A stretch of 64,000 bases of DNA from Omphiscola glabra. Lineage: Eukaryota; Mollusca; Gastropoda; Lymnaeidae. The position numbers were made by a program, and so were the translations under genes. The stretch lies in NCBI GenBank assembly GCA_964017045.1, contig OZ024810.1, forward strand, positions 13,193,342-13,257,341. The letters are read 5' to 3'. The notes under the pieces were generated by a model, which worked only from the letters and a program-made list of their open reading frames with translations, was not told the DNA's origin and made no database searches. Positions 47,285-57,474 of the stretch are shown in pieces; within the stretch, counting starts at the first letter, position 1; each line of letters starts with the position of its first letter.

Positions 47285-47480
47285 ACCCACAATTGTAAAA
47301 GAGGAAAAACTGATTTTTGGGTTGGGTTTAGGGCCTCAAAATTTGAACGAATGTGTAATCATTAGCAACAAGTCTATGTGCCAAGTTTAAGCTTAATAGG
47401 ATGACGTGAAGCTGGTCGAATAGCTCTCCGAAAACTTTGCCTCACAGAAAACACACGAACAGAAGCTAAGTTAATTTGAA
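47285..47480. repeat. Dispersed repeat family, copy 3 of 3
   Basis: AGGAAAAACTGATTTTTGG, CATTAGCAACAAGTCTATG, CCAAGTTTAAGCTTAATAGG, AACTTTGCCTCACAGA and AAGCTAAGTTAATTTG align with the other two copies. Confidence 0.8.
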
Positions 47481-47500
47481 ACATTTAATGAGCGAATTTG

Positions 47501-47770
47501 AGTGGAGCTTTCATTTGTTGCCTCTAGCTTAGTGGAGCTTTCCTTTGTTGCCTCTAGCTTAGTGGAGCTTTCCTTTGTTGTCTCTAGCTTAGTGGAACTT
47601 TCCTTTGTTGTCTCTAGCTTAGTGGAGCTTTCCTTTGTTGTCTCTAGCTTAGTGGAGCTTTCCTTTGTTGCCTCTAGCTTAGTGGAACTTTCATTTGTTG
47701 CCTCTAGCTTAGTGGAGCTTTCATTTGTTGCCTCTAGCTTAGTGGAGCTTTCATTTGTTGCCTCTAGCTT
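47501..47770. repeat. 30-bp minisatellite, 9 units
   Basis: Nine units of AGTGGAGCTTTCNTTTGTTG plus CCTCTAGCTT, nearly identical. Period divisible by three keeps a 92-codon frame open (VELSFVASSL repeats) that is not a gene on present evidence. Confidence 0.95.
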
Positions 47771-49691
47771 TGTGCAATGACAAGTTCACACTGAACTGAA
47801 CAGTTCGCAATACAAATAGTGAGATTTCAATGGAAATTAAATAATATCCTGGACTAATAACAGCTTAACTATCTGATCTCAGTAGATCTCATATATAAAG
47901 CAAGCAATTATTTGAAATCATGTTCACTTCTGAACAATCACATCATTATTTTTAAATGAATAATGTTGAAATTTGCATCATCAGTAGACATCTTTACATC
48001 TTGGCACGCCAAACTAATTCATGTGAATATTGAATAGTTAAAAATGTAAATTTTATACGCAGTTTAATTACAGTTTTTAAAATTATATTTTATCATGTTC
48101 AGAAGAAAAAAAATATAGACAGACTGTCAAACATAGAGGCGCTTTCAAACATGGAGACACTGTCAAGGAAATTACTAAATAATATTCCTGTACTTGAGAC
48201 AAAGAAGTTGAGAAATGAAAGGTGACGTCGCAGTGTATTTACAATAAGAAGAAAGTCTGATTACTTTTCCTAGAATTTACTACATATGTTAATTTTGTTT
48301 GTTATATATTACTAGTTATTCCATAATTTGTGACAACATGTATTTTCTAAAGAAAAAAAACACTGAAGGAATTTAAGAATTTTTTTTATTTTCAGCAATT
48401 ACTTTTATCTTAAGTGATCATCTTGAAACTCGAAATACCCCAAACATACTTGTATAATTATTAATACGCCAATTTATTCCTACCATTCACTTAACTTATT
48501 TTTCCTCAATAACATAATTTTGCGTTTGAAAACATGCATAACTGTTATCACTTATATGTTATAGTTATTATATAATTTTTAAAAAAATTCGAGTGGTCAT
48601 GCTAACATTTTAAATAGAGTGTGAATCGGGCTGCAAATAGTACTAGAAAGGCAATTGAAAAATCAAGAAGTTATTAAATTATTATTGTTTATTGTTAAAT
48701 AAGGCAGTTGTTAAATATTAAGTTGACATATAAGTAAGATCAATTATTTCCAAAGCATAATACCTGCATGAGGTAATATTTATTAGTTATAATAGAGTAA
48801 TATAATATAAAAAAATTTCATTTAGTTTTAAAAGAATAAAAATATTATTTGTTATTATTTGCCTATCATAAAAATGTCTATATGCATATGATTATGAGAA
48901 ATTTGTGTTAAAATGTGGTACTTTGTATCCACATATAAAAAAATATTTAAAATGCTTGACATTTTCAAAATAAACAACTTAGACAAAAAATGACAACAAA
49001 AAAAAAAGAAAAAGTTTTAATGCGCATAAAGAATGAAAAAAAAAGTTTTGAATTGTTTACTTCTAGTAACTTACCATTTGTGTTGTTTTGAGATCTTGGT
49101 TTAAATTATATATATATATATTTATAATTATATATTTATAAAAAAGTTATATCATTATATATATATTTTTCATTTATTTTATTTTTATTATGTGAGAGGG
49201 TTTTGAAGATAAGAAATGGTAGGTAAAAAATAGTTTTCATAAGAAAAGTCTTCAAGTGCATTATATGGATAATAAATATAAGAAACTTATCACGTAGCAT
49301 CTGAACATATTTCGAAACATAAAATTCTGCATACTTCTTAAAAATGAAGCGTATGAGCGCATACTTTTTTTTTTTTCGAAATGACAATATTACATGATAA
49401 CATTAGATTTCTTATTTTACCTCACTTAATTTTTTTTCCTAACGCTTTTACAATATGATAATGCATGAATATTTTTAATTGTTAAAAAAAATGTAACAAC
49501 CTCCTTTTTTTAATTTAAATATTTTTTTCAAAAAATATAAATCTTTATACAGGTCAACTTCATCGTTGATTGAAAAAATACTAATTTATTATACTTTTTA
49601 TTTTATTCCAGCTGTAAAGAAAAATAAATGCCAAGAAAAAAAAGGACAAAAATATCTGTATTCTCGTATAAACAAAGTTATAGAGAAGCTA
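47771..49691. other. AT-rich region downstream of the GIMAP gene at 49.7 kb
   Basis: A minus-strand AATAAA (TTTATT around 49597-49606) about 90 bp beyond the stop is a good polyadenylation signal for that gene. No other gene recognised. Confidence 0.5.
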
Positions 49692-50999
49692 TTAATAGCC
49701 ATCCTTTTTTAGGAGTTTCCTAAGAGGCCACGTGACAAAACCTACGATTGACGAGAAAAGGCCATCGTCATTCTTTTCCTTAACTGCCCGATATTTTCTC
49801 TCTATATCTTCCAACTGTTGTCGTTGCTGTTTACGCTCATCTTCTAAGGCTTTCCTGTAGTCTTTCTCTCGGACATCCCTCTCTTTGCTCATTTTCTCAC
49901 TCATCGCTTTCCATTTCTTTTCCTCTTCCTCTAGGAGTTGTTTCTTACGTTCACCCTCTATCTTTTCTTTGTCAAGTCGATGCTCAAAATCTTCTCTCTG
50001 TCGTTGAAGCTGTTCCTTGAAGACTCTGCTTCTCTCCTCCTCAGTCTTTTTCATTTTCTCCCATTCTTGGAAGACTCTTTCTGAAATCTTAATTTCAATA
50101 GCCAGTATATCCTGAATCGATTTTGTTGTTTGTATGATATCATGGAGAGCGTCAGTTGCTTTATCTTGTTCACAAACGTTTTCAATCAAAACTTTAGCTC
50201 GACTGTTTAGACGATCCAGATGAGATTTTCGTTCTTCAGGCTCAGTACTTTCTTGTATCCACCGAAGCTTCTGTATAATCAAACTAATTTCATTCATCGT
50301 CTCCTCGCGTACCAATGGCTCCTTGGCCTCTATCATCAACTTCTCGCGAGCTTCTCTGGCTTTCTGGAAACTTGCATCGGTGTAACGATGATCTCGCCAT
50401 CGTAAGTTGTCCACCATTTCAATGAGAGCTAAGAGCTGCTGCTCTTTCTTTGCTTCATCCTTCGTCCTGTTGTCAAATAAAACAATTCTCCTTTGGCATT
50501 CAGCAAGCAGTTCCTTAAAATCTCCAGTTTGGTCATCACACCACTCTTCAAACGTCATGCTGTGCTCTTCGCTTTCAAAATTGTCCCCACAAGTGACAAC
50601 TAAAATACAAAACTGTTGAACTAAGTTGTCTCCGAAAACTTGCTTTAAAAATGAGACTGTATCCTTATCCTCTGCCGTGAATCTTCCTCCATATTTGGTC
50701 ACCAGGAGAAACGCATGATACCCTCGCGGATTGGCTAAAATGGCCAGCTCCATTGCTCCCATCACGTGATTTAACGATTGTTGATCGTTCAAGCGGGTAT
50801 CTCCTACACCGGGGCAATCAACCACTTTAATGATCCTACCATTGTAATCGCTCACGTCATACGCGACTTTGCTTGTCACTGAGTTTTGTGAGCTGTTGCT
50901 GAGAAAAGCATTTCTTCTAAGTATTGCGTTTCCAAGTGCACTTTTTCCATATCCTGTTTTTCCAATTATCAGGAGATCAATATCTTTGGAGAGCACCAT
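49692..50999 (-). CDS. GIMAP/AIG1 GTPase with coiled-coil tail (intact, 435 aa)
   Basis: GIMAP family GTPase. G1 GKTGYGKS at residues 13-20, G3 DCPG at 61-64, conserved box GGRFTAED at 104-111, G4 TCGD at 136-139 and G5 VLFDNRT near 174-180. After the linker (EMVDNLRWRDHRYTDASFQK) a charged coiled coil spans about 220-405, and the protein ends with GLFSSIVGFVTWPLRKLL, an aromatic amphipathic tail. It has exactly the length of the 8.6-kb paralogue. MVLSKDID is chosen as start because the acceptor TTTTATTTTCAG lies seven bases upstream; the 19 codons before it are Phe/Ile-rich intron translation. No breaks; likely functional. Confidence 0.93.
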   Translation of the reverse strand: MVLSKDIDLLIIGKTGYGKSALGNAILRRNAFLSNSSQNSVTSKVAYDVSDYNGRIIKVVDCPGVGDTRLNDQQSLNHVMGAMELAILANPRGYHAFLLVTKYGGRFTAEDKDTVSFLKQVFGDNLVQQFCILVVTCGDNFESEEHSMTFEEWCDDQTGDFKELLAECQRRIVLFDNRTKDEAKKEQQLLALIEMVDNLRWRDHRYTDASFQKAREAREKLMIEAKEPLVREETMNEISLIIQKLRWIQESTEPEERKSHLDRLNSRAKVLIENVCEQDKATDALHDIIQTTKSIQDILAIEIKISERVFQEWEKMKKTEEERSRVFKEQLQRQREDFEHRLDKEKIEGERKKQLLEEEEKKWKAMSEKMSKERDVREKDYRKALEDERKQQRQQLEDIERKYRAVKEKNDDGLFSSIVGFVTWPLRKLLKKDGY

Positions 51000-51006
51000 T
51001 GCGTAC

Positions 51007-51020
51007 CTGAAAATAAAATT
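51007..51020 (-). promoter_or_regulatory. Splice acceptor of a 5' UTR intron
   Basis: Minus-strand TTTTATTTTCAG then GTACGCA before the ATG. Same position as in the 8.6- and 22.7-kb copies. Confidence 0.65.
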
Positions 51021-51740
51021 TAAAATGTTGAAACTCACGCTTATATGATTAAACATTTACTTGGATAAATTGTTTTCTTTTAGTTTCTTTCTAACCGAAA
51101 CAAGAAATAAAGTTATTGTGAAATTTTTTTTTTGCATCCAAACCACTGTGCTCTTCCGTTCAGGAATGAACTTTACTGTTTTCATTGAGACCATTGCCCT
51201 GTCCTGTTAAGGTTAACTACCATTTTAAAAAATAACAATAACAACAAATTCTTTTTAAATTCACTATAACCAAACTTAGAGTTCAACTTTAAAGTCAGCT
51301 TTGTATATTTTTTTTAAACATGTCATTGATAGCAAGCGAATTTCATAAAGTTTATTTGAAAAATATACAACAGATATTTTTGATTTCTTGTCCAAGTCAA
51401 GGTCAAGATACACTGGTCTCTTTCATTCTCACATATACTTCAACTCAGATCACCTCACTTTTGTGAATATGGTCCTATTAGGTCGTTTGTTCTTTTTGAG
51501 TGTTTTTTTTTTTTTTAATAATTACTTACAAGGAATTTAATTGAATTGTTTAAAAAGGATTCCCTAGAGAAGACTGGGCGCAGCGGGGGACTAACTATAG
51601 TGTGGGGGGGGGGGAGGGTGATAAACAAAGGGAATAAAGCAAGTTCGACACAATTCGAGTATTTTTCATGACAAATCTATTAACTTTTCAAAAATGAGTT
51701 CCAACAGAAAGAGTGCTTCCAGAACAGATTGTCAAAAGAA
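51021..51740. other. Upstream DNA of the 49.7-kb GIMAP gene
   Basis: Expected to hold its 5' UTR intron and promoter. G-tract at 51604-51613. No gene. Confidence 0.4.
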
Positions 51741-52112
51741 CAGAAAGCTACTAGAACATATTGCTACTAAAACAGAGTGCCACTAGAACATATTGCTACT
51801 GAAACAGAGTGTCACTAGAACATATTGCTACTAAAACAGAGTGTCACTAGAACATATTGCTACTAAAACAGAGTGTCACTAGAACATATTGCTACTAAAA
51901 CAGAGTGTCACTAGAACATATTGCTACTAAAACAGAGTGTCACTAGAACATATTGCTACTAAAACAGAGTGCCACTAGAACATATTGCTACTGAAACAGA
52001 GTGTCACTAGAACATATTGCTACTAAAACAGAGTGTCACTAGAACATATTGCTACTAAAACAGAGTGTCACTAGAACATATTGCTACTAAAACAGAGTGT
52101 CACTAGAGCAGC
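51741..52112. repeat. 32-bp minisatellite, about 10-11 units
   Basis: Unit AACAGAGTGTCACTAGAACA plus TATTGCTACTAA, first clear unit at 51771 and then every 32 bp to 52091. The flanks (to about 52240) contain looser AGAGTGCCA.AAG.ACAG variants, so the array may once have been longer. Confidence 0.95.
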
Positions 52113-53302
52113 ATGCCAAACAAACTGACTGCAAAAAAAAAAAAAAAAAAAAAGATTTCATCAAGATCAGAGTGCCAGAAGAACAGGGTGCTACTAAAGC
52201 AGAATGCCACAAGACCAGAGTGTCCGAAGAGACGAGCGCCACAAGGGAGGAGGGAGTGTTTTCACCTGTGTTTTCCGCACCGGGTGACACCATACCAGTA
52301 CCGCCTATGAGTGTTGACATATTTTTCGGTCAACCTTTTTTAATAATTTTGCCCCAATTTTAAATACAGGGCTCAGAAAGTATTTAAATGGACAAAAAAC
52401 ACAACAATATCTAGATTTTTCTAAAAATAATGAAATAAAGTTCATATCTTACCTGTATTTTCAAAACAACATGTTTATAATTCCTTTTTGTTCAAACTCG
52501 TCAATATACTATTGCGTTACAATTACTGTGTTGTGGGGTTCAGTTCCATCACTGGAGCCAACTAAGATGTTTTCAAACACAAAAGAGGCTCTATGATTTA
52601 ATTTTTCATGAAAAAAATTATTACGTGTAACCGTTATCACCAATACTCTAAACTCCCCCCCCCCCCCCACACCTCAGTAGGCCTACACAAATACACCCGT
52701 CATTTGACGCTCAGGCGTAAAACACACCTAAGATGTCGAATCAGCGGCGTAACTGCTACGACTAATAGATATATAATAATTAGGACCAGCATATATATAT
52801 ATATATATATAATATATTCTTAAATATGGACGTATTGAATATTTATTATTTTAATTCTGTCTTGATAGGTTATGAAATAATTTATAATGCCCTTTTGATA
52901 ATTGTGTTTTTAAAAAAAAAATTATAAAAATAACATTATTTGCTCCTTCCCGTCTTTACCAAATCGCCCTTTAAGATCAACACGTTTCAGTTCAACCATT
53001 TTGTTTTTAATAGCATCAAATTAGCCAAAGTAATTTTGAAGAAACACATTTTCACATTTAAAATTTAAAAAAAGAGTTACAGGCATATAAAGTATACAAA
53101 AGATTGCTTAGTTAACATTTTTGTGTCCATATATAATTATTATTAACTGTCACGTCCATATTCTAATGCAACAGACGTCAATGCATTTTCAGGAAAATAA
53201 TTAAAGTAGCCTACTTTGGGAGTGGGAGATTGGGGGGGGGGGGGAGAGATAAAGTTGACTACAATCTGCAGGGCTGCGAGTTCAACGTGATCTACTGTGG
53301 GA
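52113..53302. other. AT-rich spacer with A, C and TA tracts
   Basis: A-tract at 52134-52153, C-tract at 52656-52668, TA repeat at 52792-52811, G-tract at 53232-53244. The 88-codon frame at 52097-52363 is driven by the decayed minisatellite. No gene. Confidence 0.45.
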
Positions 53303-53502
53303 CAGCGGCGTAGCTAGAGTGTTTGGCGCCCGGGGACAAGATTCAATTTAAAGCGGCTCCCTTTTCCTTTTTTTCAACTCTCAAACCCATTATTTTCATC
53401 AATAAAATAATACCAAAGCACATTTTGGCGCCCCTAACTAGCTGGCGCCCGAGTACATCTGTACCCCCCTGCACCACCCACCACCCCAACGCTACGCTTC
53501 TG
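53303..53502. mobile_element. Short hAT-like element, 200 bp, with target-site duplication
   Basis: Begins CAGCGGCGTAGCTAG and ends GCTACGCTTCTG, inverted repeats matching at 10 of the first 12 positions. Flanked by 8-bp near-duplications CTGTGGGA (53295-53302) and CTGCGGGA (53503-53510). An inner GGCGCCCG motif occurs near both ends. Non-autonomous; single ends of related type lie at 10220 and 34682. Confidence 0.75.
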
Positions 53503-53510
53503 CTGCGGGA

Positions 53511-54433
53511 TACGCCATGATGACCTACATAACTTGTTCAGAAAAGTCACCGGCTTTAGCGAGAAATGGTATTTTCTGGGGAAATGTTCATGTTGCCGGT
53601 CACGTTTCAAGGGCAAACGTGTCGGAGTTTGTTTTTGTTTTTTTTGCCTCTCCTTTTTTTTTTTTTTTACATCTCACACTACAGCAGATGATATTAAGTG
53701 TTAGTTTATTTTCTTTTTTTTAAAAAAGGACACTTTGTAGTTGATTACAATGCAGCGTAAGTAACCTGTTAGCTCATGTTAAAAAGCTTCATTATTTCTT
53801 TGAAATTTTCATTAACTTGATAAGGTTAACGAAACAAAACTAAATTTATTTCACATTATAGCAGTGTATACAAGCTTTGTTTCCCTTTATTTGCTGAAAT
53901 AGATTATATACATTTACGGTGGTTAATAAAAGCCTTTTTTTGCAAATAATTTTTACATATATATTATCTAAGTCAAAATAATACACATAAATATTAGGTA
54001 AAATATATGACTAAAATATTTATTTTTTTCGTATTGTATTTCTGTCTTTAAAACGGTTTTATTTTCTGTCGTAATTTATTTTCTCTTTTGAATCTGGTGT
54101 GCAGTCAAACTATAACGTCTCGCACCACGGGGCCAAAAGTAGCTCCGGCAATCGCATTTGTCTGTGATAACCGACCTTTACGCGCTTAATTAGCTCAACG
54201 GTTAATTTAACGATCAACGTTTTATCAGACAAAACGTGAATTGTTGCTAATCCTTGCCAAGGTCATTCAGTGGCCTCGACACTATGCTGGCATACTAGGA
54301 GGCATTTAGAAGTTTTGAGGCTTAAAGGAGGACATATTTAAAATTGTTATATCGTTTTATAAAGAAACGAGTAACAGCAAAGCTAAACTAAAATTACTTG
54401 ACAAAACGTGTACTCAAGTAACACACCTGACAA
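53511..54433. other. AT-rich spacer with a balanced patch
   Basis: 54090-54300 is less AT-rich (CTCGCACCACGGGGCC, TTACGCGCTTAATTAGCTC) but I recognise no gene or RNA in it. Confidence 0.4.
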
Positions 54434-54601
54434 CAGTGGTTCGCAACCTACCCATCGCCGCGACCCTTTAAAATAGTTTTGGTGACCCCCCCCCCCCAAC
54501 CATAAAATTATGTTTTTGCTACTTCATATAAATGTGTTTTGCGATGATCTTAGGTGACCTTTTGTGTAAGGGTCGTTCGACCCACAGGTTGAGAACAGCT
54601 G
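54434..54601. mobile_element. SPIN-like non-autonomous hAT element, 168 bp, internally shortened
   Basis: Starts CAGTGGTTCGCAACC and ends CACAGGTTGAGAACAGCTG. Shared inner blocks GCCGCGACCCTTTAAAATAG, ATGATCTTAGGTGACC and GGGTCGTTCGACC. Flanks CCTGACAA (54426-54433) and CCTCATAA (54602-54609) agree at 6 of 8 positions, consistent with an old hAT target-site duplication. Confidence 0.82.
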
Positions 54602-55414
54602 CCTCATAAGAATCCTAATTCGTGTTAACTCCTGAGAATTTTATTGAATAAAGCGTTACAGCCCATACATACCCAGAGAATGTATTATTGTGATTACAGA
54701 CATATTTTCCACAACTTTTACAGTCTAATGTTTATTTTTCTTATGGTGCAGTATTAAATTGTGTGCTATAAAAATATTATCAACATCGACCACTTATTTC
54801 AATATATATTATATACACAAACTATGATTCTTCTAGTCTTAAAACATATGTCGAAAGGTAATTCAAATGACTAAAGTTATATTTTTTTTTTAAAATCATT
54901 CCACCTAAACGTCTCTTGATAAATTGATCTAAAAAGAAACAAACAAAAAAACATGAAAAGAAACAAAGAAATAATTTGAACATTTTCTGTGTTTGTGTCT
55001 CCGGCCATGTTACCTCGTCACACCGCTTTTATACTCATGTCTTATTTCATGAGAAAACGATATGTCGGGACAACAGTTTCTTTTCCCAGGAAACAGAGCA
55101 CAAAAAATTAATTATAACAATCCAATGTTCCAATCTGTATGTCTGTATCAGCTGCAAACCTCGCGCCCGATCTGACCTATATCGGTTGTGTTTGCCTATA
55201 TCGCCTGTCTCGGCTCGCCTTTTTCACCGCGATCTCTCTTTCCCCAGGAAAGTATTAGGAGTTTTCCAGTCCTGCAGAAGGTAATGGGTTCCCTTGATAA
55301 CACCAACTCTTGCCAATCCTGCACTAAAGGCGCAACTTGGGTTTGGAAAATGTACTTCTGTTAAAAGAAGGTAAAATAAGTGTACATTATATTACGTTCT
55401 TTGTTGATTGTATA
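54602..55414. other. Spacer, possible 5' UTR exon of the 56.6-kb gene
   Basis: 55140-55380 is less AT-rich and contains donor-like sites (GCAGAAG|GTAATG at 55280, AAAAGAAG|GTAAAA at about 55369). This could be a non-coding first exon of the GIMAP gene downstream, but there is no direct proof. The 102-codon frame here lacks protein character. Confidence 0.25.
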
Positions 55415-55553
55415 TCTATACAATATGACCGTGTTATAGTATGAATGATGAGATGTCTATACAAAATGACCATGTTATGTTATGAATGATGAGATGTCTA
55501 TACAATATAACCGTGTTATGGTATAAATGATGAGATGTTTATGCAATTTGACT
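55415..55553. repeat. 41-bp tandem repeat, about 3.4 units
   Basis: TCTATACAATATGACCGTGT plus TATAGTATGAATGATGAGATG, repeated at 55415, 55456, 55497 and (degenerate) 55538. Confidence 0.9.
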
Positions 55554-56105
55554 ATTCAGTTGTGAAATGGTTAAAACACGTTTTTTCAAATATGTTTTTT
55601 GGATCCTAACCATCTCTTTAGTTTGTTATAATTTACATGTATCGGTATTTGATGTTATCAATTTATATTGATGTGATGTTATTAATTTTTTTTTAAAGTC
55701 TGGAATATTGTCTTTTAGCAAACATATGGCACATGTGTTAGGAATTATGTTACAAAAGCATAGTGCAACGATGTTGTGTAACGCTTTACTAAAGTTAATG
55801 CATTTATTCGCAGTTATTTTTATTTGAGAAAAAATATATTTATTTTTAAAAAAAGTGTTCTTTTACTCAAATTTTGGGATTGAGATGACAGTAATTAAGT
55901 AGCGCACGAGAAGCAGTGTGTAAGCCACCATTAGTTGTAAGGAAATAAGTTCCACTTTTGAGATGCAAACATCTAAATGATATCAGCACATAAGAAACGC
56001 CTCTATTAAAACTACATCATGGTATGTGCGCTTCGGTAGATGTCTTCTCTGGCGCGTTGGGATGCGGTATTGGCGACGAGAGGTAGGTCCCATTAATGTT
56101 TTGGA
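55554..56105. other. AT-rich spacer
   Basis: No gene recognised. Confidence 0.45.
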
Positions 56106-56289
56106 GAGGGGATCCGCAACCCGCGACACGCGTGCCAGACTTGGCACGTAGAGCTTCATTGTGAAAAAAAATTACAATAAATAACTTATGAATATGCGTC
56201 TTATAAAGGGAAAGTATATGTTTTCGGCACGCTGAATGAATTGGAAATCTAACTTTGAAAGAAAATTATCAAAACGTAGCCGACCCCTG
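56106..56289. mobile_element. Probable short hAT-like element, third type
   Basis: Left end GAGGGGATCCGCAACCCGCG followed by ACACGCGTGCCAGACTTGG; right end TAGCCGACCCCTG, whose reverse complement is CAGGGGTCGGCTA. This is the CAGGGGTCxGCAACC terminus style of some hAT families. No target-site duplication matched, so boundaries are tentative. Confidence 0.5.
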
Positions 56290-56608
56290 TGGCAGGTGAT
56301 GGGGTGAATTGGAGTAGAATAACAACGTTTTTGAGAGGCTGAGGTTTGGAAGGGGGGTTATGTGTGATTGTTATGAGTTTAGAAAGAGGAAAATATATTA
56401 ATTTGTATTTATTCAAATCTACAATTACATAGATAATAATATGATAATCATACTTTCATGTATTGCTTGAATATATATTTTACTTTTTTTTAAATGCCTA
56501 TTTGTCTGGTTCATTTTTCAGTTCAAACGAAGAACAAACAAACAAACACAAAAAAACTGTTATTTTGGTGGGCCAATAGCAGCATTCATTTTATGATTAA
56601 ACTCTGCC

Positions 56609-57398
56609 ATGGAAACAAGAACCCAATCCACATCACACACCAACAAGGAAGTAGGAGAACATGATTCTTCTCATTTTGAAAGTTCTGAAAACGGAGACAA
56701 GTTGCGAAGCGCAAGTGCCGAGATCCTAAAGGCGGCGAAGAACTTGAAGCATGTCTTTGAAACTTCGGCTACACCACTGAAGCAGCTGATAGAGCAGAAC
56801 ACAGTATTGTCTAAGACGTGGGGTGATGTCAATGACGTTTTATTACAGGCGACCTCCAGTAGCCAGATGCAATTGTTAGACACGTTAATCGAGAGATTAG
56901 AAAAGTGTAGCAAGCAGATAGACTGTGGACAGCCAGAACTTGATTCGGTACGTGACTTTGACTTTGATATGTTTACATTGGGGGCCTTTTAGTAAAGTGG
57001 ATGGTACATGAATTAATTTTTTAGATTAAGATAAATTCGGAAAACAGTAGACATAATTATTTGTGAGTTAAATCTGAAAAAAAAAGGAAATACTTTTAAT
57101 GCGTGTAATCAGTATACATATGAATAAGTAAATGACGATTACTTAATCTAAATTTGATATGAAATAGACAAGAGGGAAATTGGAAAAGGGATCAATTTCC
57201 AAATGTTGGGTGAGAGCTATTAAAGACTAAATTATAAGTATACATATACATACTATACTCCCTAATCACTTCAATGATCTTCATCACTCAATACGTCACC
57301 TTAAGTAGTTGAACATTGAATTAAATTAAGAGTATAAATATGTTTAAGAAATTGTGCTTTTTGTTCTAGTCTTGAAAATCTAAGAACATCCTTAAATG

Positions 57399-57474
<76 letters not shown>

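Noticed and set aside
47502..47780. 92-codon frame with VELSFVASSL repeats
   Set aside because: Product of the 30-bp minisatellite; no start context or flanking coding sequence.
51000..51056. Upstream Met giving a 454-residue GIMAP
   Set aside because: The 19 extra codons are intron translation before the acceptor at 51007.
54976..55284. 102-codon frame as a gene
   Set aside because: No domain and no homology-like pattern. At most a non-coding exon lies here.
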